Assembly (NCBI GenBank): GCA_017464085.1
Contig: JAFUEE010000018.1
Location: 1 to 32,451, forward strand
Origin: Pseudomonadota bacterium
Lineage (GTDB): Bacteria > Myxococcota_A > Bradymonadia > UBA4248
DNA: 32,451 bases
Direction of reading: 5' to 3'
Shown here: positions 16,054-24,609 of the stretch, one piece after another
How positions within the stretch are numbered: the stretch's first letter is position 1
How the letters are laid out: each line of letters opens with the position of its first letter
Translations under genes and position numbers: made by a program
The notes under the pieces: generated by a model
Database searches by the model: none
What the model was told of the DNA's origin: nothing
What the model saw: only the letters and a program-made list of their open reading frames with translations

Positions 16054-19000
16054 TTACGGGCGATAATAATCAGAACTCAGCGTGCCAACCTCCTGCGTCA
16101 CTTCGAGCATATTATTGCCATTATTCTCGGCAATCGGACAGATATAATATTTCGTATCATATCTAATCCTGAATGCGCATTTCTGCGAACCCGGTATCTC
16201 AGCATTCTGAGGCTTGGTCATGAACTCGAGGTTATTGCCACACGGCTGACCACAGAACACATTTTCAACAGCCCGGCTGATCAAGCTCCATTTCGTGACC
16301 GGCGTCGATGCACTGCCGCAAATCAATTCAGCCGTAATCTGACCGCCATTGAGCTTTCCAGGATACACATGCAGATAAGCCTCCCCATAATTCCCGTTCT
16401 CATAGCTGAGATGCTTGAACCAGCACCAGGACGGCTTTTCAGAAGATGCCACATCATTGATCGTAATCGGCATCGTATCTTCCGCTGTCAGTTTCGTCGT
16501 CGGTGTCATGACGATCGGCGCACCGCCGCCTTTCTTGCAGATCACAGACTGAAGTCCAAAATTAAAGCGATACGCGCAGTTATAGGAACCGCCAGGGGCG
16601 TTCAGACCACCACTGATATATTCCGTATTATTGCCGCAATCGCCGCAATGCTCATTCTTTGTCGCGGTCGCGGAATACCATTCCGCCACAGGCGTTGCCA
16701 AGTTACCGCAGACAAATTCCGCACTGATCTGTTCTTCCGAAACATCCTGCGGAATGAGGACACGCCCATAGCCACGATCATATTTTTCATCATTCAAGTA
16801 GTATAAACTGCACCATTCTGGAAGCGACAGATTGTCAATGCATGCCCCAGATGCGCCTGATGCCGAACACGTCTGATTATTCGTGCAGACCTTCGAGGTC
16901 TTCCATTTGCCGTCCGTGCAGACCTGAAGCGTGCTGCCGTCGCACTGATACTGACCATTCGTGCATTCCGAATTGTCCGTACAGCCGCCAGAATAATAAT
17001 GGCTATAACAGGTCTGATTGGCCGAACATGTCTGATCCTTCACCCATTTGTAGTTTTTGCAGTTATACAGATCCTGCCCCTTGCACTGCCAGAAGTTTCC
17101 GCTGCACTCCGCGCACACACCTGCCGACCAGTTGCACGACTCCCCGGCGCCACATTCCTTTTCGATCGTCCATTTGCCATTCGAGCATGACTTGAGCGTA
17201 TTGCCGTCGCATTTCTTCTGCCCATTCGTGCATTCCGAGACCTGATTGGCAATACAGCCGCCGCCATAATAAGACCCGGAGCAAGTCTCATTCGCCGCGC
17301 ATGTCTGCTGTTTTACCCAGACATAGTTTCGGCAGTTATACAAATCCTGCCCCCTGCACTCATAAGAATTGCCGCCACATTGCGCGCACAGACCAACTGA
17401 AGAATTGCAAGTCTCCCCCTGAGCGCATTCCTTGCTCAGCTTCCACGAGCCATTCTGGCACTGATACAGATTATTGTCCTGGCATTTATTGCCGCTTGTG
17501 CATTCAGCAATACTGACACAAAGGCCGGCGGATGCATCACATGTCTGGTTAGCCGTGCATGTTTCCACGGAATGCCATTTGCCATTCACACAGTCATACA
17601 AGGTCTTGCCGTCACATTTGTATTCATCGGCCTTGCACTCATTATCCACACATTTCTTCGCATCCGCACTGCACTGCTGATTGACCGTGCATGTCGCTTT
17701 CGACACCCATTTGCCATTCTCGCATTTGCGAAGTGTCGAAGATGCGCACGAATAATTGCCTTCCGCGCACTCATTTGCCACGCATTTTCCCGACGATGCA
17801 TCGCATGTGGCATTGTTGCCGCAATCTTTTGTATAGGTATAGCTGTTATTCTCGCATCGCTTGAGCGTGTTTCCATCACAAGAATAGCCGTTAGAGCAGA
17901 CCTGAAGCTGGCAAGATGCATGGCCATTGCTCATGCTGCATTTCGATCCCTGCTGGACTGTCGAACACAGCGTGAGCTCCCATACAAAGTCCTTGCACAC
18001 CTTCGAGCTCGCTTTGGAATTGCTGCACGCCTCTGCCCCGTTCTCGCATTCACGCGCCTTGCAACTGCCCTTCGTCGATTTGGCAGAACACAGCGCCGCA
18101 CTGTCACACGTCGCCTGCGTCACCCAGTCATTGTCCACGCATTTCTGCAGTTGCGCGCCATCACACTGATACATGCCATCCGTGCAGACATTCGTCACGC
18201 ACGCCGCCTTATTTTCAGACACCTCACGACAGGACTGGTTGTTCCCACAGACCGTCGCATTGCCGAAGGCATTGTTCGAACACGTTTCAAGCTTGCCCTT
18301 GGAATTGCAGCGCGTGTCACCGTCCGAACACACGACTTTGACACACCTTTTCGTCGATTCCTTGCACATCTGCGTGTCTGTGCACGCGGTCTGGACCGTC
18401 CATGCATTATTCGAACAGACCTCAACATTATTATTCGAACAGCGCTTTTCTTTCTCCGTGCAAACTCTCGGCACACAGCTTCTCGTTTCGTCATCGCAGA
18501 TTGTCGATGCCGGACAGACCTCTTCTGTCTGCGCATTCAGTGCCGTGTTGCACACATACCGCGTCGAAGAATTCTTGCATGAGTTCTCCGTGCAGACCAC
18601 CGCTTCGCACTTGCCTTTGCCATCGCGGGTAAAACACTTCTCCCCAGTGCCGCATGCGACAATCTTGATCTTGCCGTCTTCGCATACCGAAAGCTCGGCA
18701 TCGCTCAGGCACTCGGACGCGCCTTCCGTGCATACAGGCGCTTTCTGCACGCATGCGCCGTCAAAACAGTCCTTGTCGCCAGTGCAGAGCTCCCCGCGCG
18801 CCCATTTGTTATCCTGGCAAGAAATGACCTGCCCGCCGTCACAATAAGCTTCCCCGTTCACGCACTCGATCACTTTTTCGCATGCCTTGGACGTGTCGCT
18901 GCAGACCTCATCGCTTGTACACGCGTTCTGCACCGTCCACGCATTGTTATGGCACACCATGATCGCATCCGCTTCAGGATTGCACTTCAGCGCGCCTTCA

Positions 19001-19572
19001 GAGCATCCCTGCCTGCAGTCGCGCGTATCGGCATCGCAGAATTCATGTGCAGCCGTATTGCAGCTCTTCATCGCGATCCAGACGCCGTTCGCACAAGCGA
19101 GCACTCTCGAACCGTCGGCATCGCACATCTTCATGCCATCCGTGCAGATTGCCGGCGTCACCCCGGGATCATCTTTGGGCATCTCGCACGCCATGCCTGT
19201 ATTGTTGCATTTGGTCCCATACAGACACGGCATCTCCGTATACCACTTGCCGTCCATGCAATACTCGACGGCTGACTGATCCGCGCTGCACCGGCGCGTG
19301 CCCGTCGCGCATTCGCCCGCAGACGGCCCAGGCTGCGGAGAAACTGCGCCATCTTCACAGCGCGCCTGCGCTTCATTGCAGACCTGCGTCGTCGTACACG
19401 TGTTATATACCTGCCATCTGTTCTGTGAACAGCGCATCAATATGTTCATCTGGCATACATAAGCACCGTCCGAACATATATTCTGCCCCTGCTCACTGGA
19501 ATCACTGTCGTCACATGCCGAAAATGCAAGCGCGGCAATGACACAAGCTCCACACAACGAAATTCGTTTCAT
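16054..19572 (-). CDS. Giant cysteine-module lipoprotein
   Basis: The 1172-residue protein opens with a lipoprotein signal (LAFSAC, lipidated Cys at residue 20, then DD). It continues with about nineteen modules of 40-50 residues on the pattern C-x-x-G-x-x-x-C-D-G-x-x-L-x-x-C-x-x-G-x-W ... C-x5-C ... C, six Cys per module and so probably three disulfides each. The last ~340 residues hold two copies of another Cys-containing domain, starting PEWCSLYYL and PSWCWFKHL. GGAGAGG precedes the ATG. It should be anchored in the outer or inner membrane and face the periplasm or the outside. Similar stalks are common in Myxococcota-like genomes; their function (adhesion, ligand binding) is unknown. It is monocistronic, with a clear terminator at 15992-16027. 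Confidence 0.85.
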   Translation of the reverse strand: MKRISLCGACVIAALAFSACDDSDSSEQGQNICSDGAYVCQMNILMRCSQNRWQVYNTCTTTQVCNEAQARCEDGAVSPQPGPSAGECATGTRRCSADQSAVEYCMDGKWYTEMPCLYGTKCNNTGMACEMPKDDPGVTPAICTDGMKMCDADGSRVLACANGVWIAMKSCNTAAHEFCDADTRDCRQGCSEGALKCNPEADAIMVCHNNAWTVQNACTSDEVCSDTSKACEKVIECVNGEAYCDGGQVISCQDNKWARGELCTGDKDCFDGACVQKAPVCTEGASECLSDAELSVCEDGKIKIVACGTGEKCFTRDGKGKCEAVVCTENSCKNSSTRYVCNTALNAQTEEVCPASTICDDETRSCVPRVCTEKEKRCSNNNVEVCSNNAWTVQTACTDTQMCKESTKRCVKVVCSDGDTRCNSKGKLETCSNNAFGNATVCGNNQSCREVSENKAACVTNVCTDGMYQCDGAQLQKCVDNDWVTQATCDSAALCSAKSTKGSCKARECENGAEACSNSKASSKVCKDFVWELTLCSTVQQGSKCSMSNGHASCQLQVCSNGYSCDGNTLKRCENNSYTYTKDCGNNATCDASSGKCVANECAEGNYSCASSTLRKCENGKWVSKATCTVNQQCSADAKKCVDNECKADEYKCDGKTLYDCVNGKWHSVETCTANQTCDASAGLCVSIAECTSGNKCQDNNLYQCQNGSWKLSKECAQGETCNSSVGLCAQCGGNSYECRGQDLYNCRNYVWVKQQTCAANETCSGSYYGGGCIANQVSECTNGQKKCDGNTLKSCSNGKWTIEKECGAGESCNWSAGVCAECSGNFWQCKGQDLYNCKNYKWVKDQTCSANQTCYSHYYSGGCTDNSECTNGQYQCDGSTLQVCTDGKWKTSKVCTNNQTCSASGASGACIDNLSLPEWCSLYYLNDEKYDRGYGRVLIPQDVSEEQISAEFVCGNLATPVAEWYSATATKNEHCGDCGNNTEYISGGLNAPGGSYNCAYRFNFGLQSVICKKGGGAPIVMTPTTKLTAEDTMPITINDVASSEKPSWCWFKHLSYENGNYGEAYLHVYPGKLNGGQITAELICGSASTPVTKWSLISRAVENVFCGQPCGNNLEFMTKPQNAEIPGSQKCAFRIRYDTKYYICPIAENNGNNMLEVTQEVGTLSSDYYRP
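16833..19476 (-). repeat. Coding repeat: nineteen six-cysteine modules
   Basis: I count nineteen tandem modules from residue 33 to about residue 913. The N-terminal ones are divergent (spacers with Pro-Gly), the C-terminal ones are regular. Modules 15-16 and 17-18 form a two-module duplication (about 16970-17505): modules 16 and 18 share GQDLYNC-(R/K)-NY-x-WVK-x-QTC. The DNA is diverged enough that recombination between modules is no longer obvious except there. Confidence 0.8.
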
Positions 19573-19615
19573 ATCCTCTCCTTATGATGGTCTCTGACAA
19601 AAAGCGTCCGAGTCT

Positions 19616-19621
19616 ATTATA
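19616..19621 (-). promoter_or_regulatory. Candidate -10 box for the lipoprotein gene
   Basis: TATAAT on the minus strand lies 43 bases before the start codon at 19572. TTTACA (19649-19644) is too far (22-base spacer) to be a standard -35, so either another weak -35 or an activator would be needed. Confidence 0.35.
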
Positions 19622-19896
19622 ATTGTTACATATTCTTTGCGAATGTAAAGGAATTTTGCGCGCCACATCCATTCACAAGCCGACAAGACATCCCGCATCC
19701 TGTCACAGAGAATCCGAACCCAACGCCCCCAACGCCTCAAAACAACCAGACGCAGGCATGAAACACCTTGTGCCGTCCAATGAAGCTTCAGCATTTTCCG
19801 GAAAATACAAAAGAAAAGCGCCGGCGTATTGGCCCGCAGCCAATAGCCGGCGCCCGCAAGCCGTATTGCGCAAAGCGCAATAGGCGCGGTCCAAAA
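19622..19896. other. Intergenic region downstream of the NlpC/P60 gene
   Basis: No gene is supported here. It contains the paired palindromes at 19818-19885 next to the NlpC/P60 stop, then C/A-rich sequence leading to the promoter region of the lipoprotein gene. Confidence 0.5.
19818..19885. repeat. Two bulged palindromes after the NlpC/P60 gene
   Basis: Copy 1 (19818-19853): GCGCCGGC pairs with GCCGGCGC, G19826 is unpaired, and TATTGGC pairs with GCCAATA. Copy 2 (19860-19885): GCC pairs with GGC, G19863 is unpaired, and TATTGCGC pairs with GCGCAATA around AAA. They begin 12 bases past the stop at 19897. Confidence 0.75.
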
Positions 19897-21099
19897 TTAT
19901 TTCATCAACAGGCTGGGCCTGCCGATCATCACCGTGTTTCCGATTTCTGCGACATTCTTGACAGGCTCCCCGCCGGCATCAATACGCCGACCGCCGCCTA
20001 TCGCGATCGCCACATGGTTGATCCCCCGCCACCGCGAGCCGCTGTTCCAGTTGTGATGATAGAACAAAAGGTCTCCAGGCTGAATCTCTCCCTTGTTCGT
20101 GATTTCCCCGACTTTGTTATAGATCGTCTTGGCCTGGCTCTCCGAGTTCGCCCACTTGAAATCATACCCACCGACCTTCCAGCATCTCGCGGTAAAAGCG
20201 GAACAGTCATAATAACCGTCCTGCGTGCGCTTGTTCTGGTTGTAATGCCAGTTGTTGCTGTTGCACGTGTTCATGAGCGTATGCGCATAATCGGCAGCCT
20301 TCTGGCCGGCTGCCGAAGCATTGCCGGGCTTATAAGTATAAGAAGCGCTGATCCACCCCTCCTGGCCGTTGTAATTGATCCTGTACCAGCCATTCCTTTC
20401 CTCGAGCACGGCCACGCGCGCACCAGAAGACAGCGCGCCGATCTTGGTGTAATCCGTGCTCGGGCCGGTCCGGACGTTCAGCGTCGAGGCAGACACCACG
20501 ACCTCGAACGTCCCAGACTGCGACGGCTGCTGCGGCTGCGTCGTCGAACCGTTCGACTTCTCCACATACTTGCTGCTGATCCAAGCTTCACGGCCGCCAT
20601 AAGTGATCTTATACCACCCGTTGCTCTCCCCGATGACCGTGACCCTGTCGCCGTTATGCAGATATCCGATCGACGCGTAATCCGTGCTCGGTCCCTCCCG
20701 AACATTCAGGGATTGCGCCGTAATCACGCCTTCAAACGGCTGAAACGACGGCGCGGGCGGCTGCTGCGGCTCAGGTGCCTTGTAGTCCGTATATTTCTGC
20801 TCGATCCAGCCCTCCCCTGAGCCATAGCCAATCTTCAGCCAGCCATTGCTCGCTTCGTACACAGTCACCGTCTTGCCCTTCGTCAGCCCACCGATGCGCG
20901 GGTAATTCCCGCCCGCACCGCTCCGGACATTCAGCGCGCTGCACGTCACCGTACATGTCCCGATCGGATCGCTCTGCTTTGTGATCCGCTCCGCTCGCGC
21001 CGGCCTTTCCCCGCGAAGCTGTTCTGTCGGACGCTTTTTCGCATCCAGACTCCGCGCCGGTCCCTGAGTTGTTTTCTGCGCTACGATTTCTTTTGCCAT
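19897..21099 (-). CDS. SH3b-NlpC/P60 cell-wall hydrolase
   Basis: The 400-residue protein has three bacterial SH3 domains (about residues 49-104, 124-179 and 197-255), each with the LNVR-x-GPSTDY-type core, joined by Pro/Gln-rich linkers. A C-terminal NlpC/P60 (C40) peptidase domain follows. Catalytic Cys is C299 in YDCSAFTARCW and His is H362 in NHVAIAIGGG; PGDLLFY is the usual conserved strand. Such enzymes cut D-Glu-meso-diaminopimelate type bonds in peptidoglycan stems. The start at 21099 is favoured by GGAGAG four bases upstream; an upstream start at 21171 would add 24 residues. Neither start gives a signal peptide, which is unusual for a cell-wall enzyme and would fit a phage-type lysin or a protein exported another way. 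Confidence 0.85.
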   Translation of the reverse strand: MAKEIVAQKTTQGPARSLDAKKRPTEQLRGERPARAERITKQSDPIGTCTVTCSALNVRSGAGGNYPRIGGLTKGKTVTVYEASNGWLKIGYGSGEGWIEQKYTDYKAPEPQQPPAPSFQPFEGVITAQSLNVREGPSTDYASIGYLHNGDRVTVIGESNGWYKITYGGREAWISSKYVEKSNGSTTQPQQPSQSGTFEVVVSASTLNVRTGPSTDYTKIGALSSGARVAVLEERNGWYRINYNGQEGWISASYTYKPGNASAAGQKAADYAHTLMNTCNSNNWHYNQNKRTQDGYYDCSAFTARCWKVGGYDFKWANSESQAKTIYNKVGEITNKGEIQPGDLLFYHHNWNSGSRWRGINHVAIAIGGGRRIDAGGEPVKNVAEIGNTVMIGRPSLLMK

Positions 21100-22331
21100 G
21101 CCGCTCTCTCCATGCAAACGGGCAAACCATTCTGCCAACGAAATTCTATCCTTAATAGCAAGCCAAAACAAATGAAATATATTTAATTAAGTATCGACAT
21201 CATCAGCCTGATGCTTCACTTTGCTCTGCACAATGCTCGCACGATCCGACCTGTGCACCAGCCAACGTCATCGCGACCACGCAGGCACACTCAAACGATG
21301 TGTCACGACATCACGATGAACCCTCTAAATAGCCCCACGCAAACACGCCTGCGCCCCCATTATCCAGCAGAGCTTCTCTAATTGTCCATCCTTTGCGGCT
21401 ACCCCAAAGCCTCTTGCACGCACATTCCTTCAAAACACGCCTTCGAGATGCACAGCCTCCCGCACGCAAGACACAACGCTCAAGCACACTGAACCGCCGC
21501 AACACACCGACGCATTTCATCATGCGCCAAAATTCTTTCCCCAGATATCAAATCTCTACAATGCGCATACAGTTTGTACTAGCCACACATTGCATACGCA
21601 TGACACAAACTTATAATCCTCTAAATAAAATTCTTGCACAAAAACCTGGTAATCCCAAAACAATGGTGATAGGGTGAAAATGCTTTTGGGATAAAAGCAG
21701 AAGGTGATGTCAGGGGACATCTCCTGTTTTCCAAATGAGGATTCTATGAACACGTCAGCTCACATTGCAATTTCTGACCATAACTGCTCGGCCCTTCTGT
21801 GCGCCGTCGCAAATGTCGAAGATGCAACTTCCCGTCGCTGGCGTCGCTGATCCTTTTCCACATATCCAAGGGCATATCCAAGGGCTTTGATAGGCTAAGC
21901 TTGTTTTCTGCGCTACAGCTGCTGTCTCTATTTTATATATTTGTATATATAAATACATGCATACCTGTGCGATAATGTCAGGCGCAACAGCATCATCAGA
22001 CGCACTACTATCGCCGCAGAAACAATCCATAGCCTCAAGCGGAAGCTCGCACTGCCATGTTCTCATGACACATCGCCTCAGAATATAACTATATCTGTAT
22101 ATATTCTCTGACCAAACTCATGAACACGCAGAGCTGCGCACCTTCAACCGCCCAATGCCCCAAATATCTGCGATTCACCGTTTCAGTCTCGACTGAAGCA
22201 TATCCATATAAAACACTGCCCATCAAAACGGCAATGCTTAACAAATGGTTCCCCAAAACCTCCGGAACCCCATCATCTTTCCGGATCTTTCACACTCGCG
22301 CGCAAAGCGCATATCCCCAATGGAGCTTATC
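21100..22331. other. 1.2 kb region without a convincing gene
   Basis: Short open frames here lack ribosome binding sites and recognisable motifs. Notable items: an inverted repeat ATCCCAAAA/TTTTGGGAT (21652-21692); a hairpin at 21703-21724 (GGTGATGTC with GACATCTCC, one T-T mismatch) followed by TGTTTT; a perfect 12-bp tandem duplication CATATCCAAGGG (21861-21884); AT-rich alternating stretches near 21935-21955 and 22088-22106. The 16-base TTGTTTTCTGCGCTAC recurs at about 21069 and 21902, so part of the region may be a decayed copy of the NlpC/P60 gene start. The promoter of trpB must lie in the right part but I could not define it. Confidence 0.45.
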
Positions 22332-23705
22332 ATGAAAGAAAACACCGCTATCCCCTACAAGATTTACCTCGAAGAATCCGAGATGCCCAAAGCCTGGTAC
22401 AACGTCCGCGCCGACATGAAGAAAAAACCTGCGCCACTCGTCAATCCGGGCACCGGCAAGCCGATGACCGCCGCCGAACTCGAAGCCGTTTTCTGCGCCG
22501 ATCTCGTCAAACAGGAACTCGACAACGACACGCGCGAATTCCCGATTCCCGACGACATCCGCAACTTCTATAAAATGTATCGCCCCTCACCGCTCGTCCG
22601 TGCCTATTGTCTCGAAGAAAAACTCGGCACGCCCGCGCACATCTATTATAAATTCGAAGGCAACAACACGTCCGGCTCGCACAAGCTCAACTCCGCGATC
22701 GCGCAGGCTTATTACGCCAAAAAACAGGGCCTCAAGGGCATCACGACCGAAACCGGCGCAGGCCAGTGGGGCACCGCGCTCTCCATGGCAAGCGCCTACC
22801 TCGACCTCGATCTCATCGTCTACATGGTCAAAGTGAGCTATGAGCAAAAGCCGTTCCGCCGCGAAGTCATGCGCACCTACGGCTCCCGCGTCATTGCCTC
22901 CCCCTCCGATACGACCAACGTCGGCCGCAAAATCCTCGAAGAATTCCCCGGCACCGGCGGCAGCCTCGGCTGCGCGATTTCCGAAGCCGTCGAGTACGCC
23001 GTCACACATGAAGGCTATCGCTACGTCCTCGGCTCCGTCCTCAACCAGGTCCTCCTCCACCAGTCGGTCATCGGCCTCGAAACCAAAGCCGCCCTCGACA
23101 AATACGGCATCAAAGCCGACACCATCATCGGATGCGCCGGCGGCGGCTCAAACCTCGGCGGCCTCATCGCCCCGTTCATGGGCCAGAAACTCCGCGGCGA
23201 AGCCGACTACGACATCGTGGCCGTCGAACCCGCCTCCTGCCCCTCCTTCACACGCGGCACCTACGCCTACGACTTCTGCGACACCGGCAAAATCTGCCCG
23301 CTCGCTAAAATGTACACCCTCGGCTCAAGCTTCATGCCCAGCCCCATCCACGCTGGCGGCCTCCGCTACCACGGCATGAGCCCAATCCTCTCCGAACTCT
23401 TCGACCAAAAACAGATGCGCGCCATCTCCGTCGAACAGACCGAAGTCTTCAAAGCCGCACAGATGTTCGCTCGCATCGAAGGCATCCTCCCCGCCCCCGA
23501 ATCCTCCCACGCCATCAAGGCCGCCATCGACGAGGCCCTCAAGTGCAAAGAAACCGGCGAAGCCAAAAACATCGTCTTCGGACTCACAGGCACAGGCTAC
23601 TTCGACATGGTCGCCTACGGGCAGTTCAACGATGGCAAAATGTCCGACTTCATCCCCAGCGATGCGGATATCGCAAAGAGCATCGCACAGCTGCCGAAGG
23701 TGTAA
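22332..23705 (+). CDS. trpB: Tryptophan synthase beta chain, TrpB2 type
   Basis: The 457-residue PLP enzyme condenses indole with serine to give tryptophan. The PLP lysine is K118 in NNTSGSHKLNSA, the phosphate loop is CAGGGSNLGG, and the long N-terminal extension and LRYHGMSP motif mark the TrpB2/TrpB-like subfamily, which often works without a TrpA partner. No trpA is adjacent. GGAG lies six bases before the ATG at 22332; an earlier in-frame ATG at 22320 overlaps that site. The last 80 codons (23463-23705) have a second, diverged copy at 31096-31338 beyond the defence cassette, and codon endings in this 3' part (GAT, GCG, CTG) look slightly different from the strongly C-ending body. Confidence 0.93.
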   Translation: MKENTAIPYKIYLEESEMPKAWYNVRADMKKKPAPLVNPGTGKPMTAAELEAVFCADLVKQELDNDTREFPIPDDIRNFYKMYRPSPLVRAYCLEEKLGTPAHIYYKFEGNNTSGSHKLNSAIAQAYYAKKQGLKGITTETGAGQWGTALSMASAYLDLDLIVYMVKVSYEQKPFRREVMRTYGSRVIASPSDTTNVGRKILEEFPGTGGSLGCAISEAVEYAVTHEGYRYVLGSVLNQVLLHQSVIGLETKAALDKYGIKADTIIGCAGGGSNLGGLIAPFMGQKLRGEADYDIVAVEPASCPSFTRGTYAYDFCDTGKICPLAKMYTLGSSFMPSPIHAGGLRYHGMSPILSELFDQKQMRAISVEQTEVFKAAQMFARIEGILPAPESSHAIKAAIDEALKCKETGEAKNIVFGLTGTGYFDMVAYGQFNDGKMSDFIPSDADIAKSIAQLPKV

Positions 23706-23725
23706 TATATATATTTGCTCGCTTT

Positions 23726-23821
23726 GGCACGTGTCACGACACGTGCCTACAGCTCGCATTTCGGCCTATGCGCTTCGCGCATACGGCCTCTCCCCGCCCG
23801 CTATGTGCAAGCACATACGCG
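23726..23821. repeat. Three palindromes downstream of trpB
   Basis: 23726-23747: GGCACGTGTC pairs with GACACGTGCC, followed by TAC. 23763-23788: GGCC pairs with GGCC, C23784 is unpaired, and TATGCGC pairs with GCGCATA around TTC. 23799-23821: CGC pairs with GCG, C23818 is unpaired, and TATGTGC pairs with GCACATA. The middle one matches the palindrome at 31390-31417, which follows the second trpB 3' end. Confidence 0.75.
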
Positions 23822-23880
23822 TGGCATGCGAAATACTTCATAACCAATATCATCCAATCCATTAGGAAACGACTATTGAC

Positions 23881-23979
23881 AATGAATTCAAGAGTTTTGG
23901 GCGTAATTTGGATTGTGCTCGGGTGTTTGCTAAAACAGTTTATGTTTACTTCGATAAAAACTCAGAAATACGATGGATA
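23881..23979 (+). pseudogene. Possible truncated small membrane protein gene at island edge
   Basis: ATG at 23881 begins 32 residues: MNSRVLGVIWIVLGCLLK is a plausible N-terminal membrane segment, after which the frame runs antisense over the end of the DUF4276 gene and stops. AGGA lies upstream but 13 bases away. It may be the start of a gene cut off when the defence cassette entered, or a chance frame. Confidence 0.25.
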
Positions 23980-24605
23980 AAATACTGAAAACTGGGCGAT
24001 TTATTCCGATCTAAACAAAGATACTGCCCAATATGCTCTGCCCATTCGCTTTTTGCTTTGCCGATTTCTGAGTAGGATTCACTTTTTTTCAATGCTTTCA
24101 AACCACCTTTGTATACGATTTCAGCCAATAGCTGCCAAGTATCACAAATAGCGTCTTGTTCATACTTATTCAACAGGTTTAGCTTGGCATTTGGATACGC
24201 CGCTATTATGGCATCAGGATCTCCAAGCAACCATGCTTCCATTTCTTTAATGGCAAGACAAAAGACATGGGGAGTTTTTACGGACTGTGCGGTTTTCTCT
24301 AACTGTGCAAGGAAGTCCCTTGTATCCCGTTTGTCATTATCGAGCACTACAATGATTAAGGATTGCGGCATTTGATACAGTTTTTTGTCAAAACCTTGTA
24401 AATATGCAGGCAGGTCGTTGAGTAATTGTCCCGACTTGCGTTCTACAATATTCCCATTTGTTTTTAGTCTCCCAATTCCCTTGAAAGATTTACAGGTATA
24501 TTGAAGTACATCACTTGTCAGGCTGTACTTTGTCATAATCTTAGGCATTATCCTGTGAATCAGGATTTCAGTCGATTTGTCTTCGATTAAGAATTGAATG
24601 AACAT
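23946..24605 (-). CDS. DUF4276-family TOPRIM-like protein
   Basis: The 219-residue protein fits DUF4276, a compact TOPRIM-type family. The opening strand is followed by the acidic motif E8 in FLIEDKSTE, the metal-binding D89-N-D91 lies in VVLDNDKRD, and a third conserved stretch IKEMEAWLLGD is at 120-130. TOPRIM domains bind Mg2+ and cut or join nucleic acids; in defence systems they act as nucleases controlled by an ATPase. The start at 24605 lies four bases after the stop of the AAA gene, so the two are coupled; the Shine-Dalgarno is weak, which fits re-initiation. The AT-rich composition contrasts with trpB next to it. Confidence 0.75.
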   Translation of the reverse strand: MFIQFLIEDKSTEILIHRIMPKIMTKYSLTSDVLQYTCKSFKGIGRLKTNGNIVERKSGQLLNDLPAYLQGFDKKLYQMPQSLIIVVLDNDKRDTRDFLAQLEKTAQSVKTPHVFCLAIKEMEAWLLGDPDAIIAAYPNAKLNLLNKYEQDAICDTWQLLAEIVYKGGLKALKKSESYSEIGKAKSEWAEHIGQYLCLDRNKSPSFQYFIHRISEFLSK

Positions 24606-24609
24606 CGTC

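Noticed and set aside
17572..18582. 336-codon plus-strand open frame
   Set aside because: It is antisense to the Cys-module lipoprotein gene; its repetitive Ala/Ile/Arg composition follows from the regular codon pattern of the opposite strand, and it has no ribosome binding site or family motif.
16833..19476. Periodic repeats as CRISPR or as a diversity-generating target
   Set aside because: The periodicity is at protein level (Cys spacing) with diverged DNA, and no reverse transcriptase or template repeat was seen in the window.
21755..22066. 103-codon minus-strand frame before trpB
   Set aside because: It has many Cys and scattered repeats, no ribosome binding site and no recognisable domain; it includes a 12-bp tandem duplication. 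Probably chance or decay.
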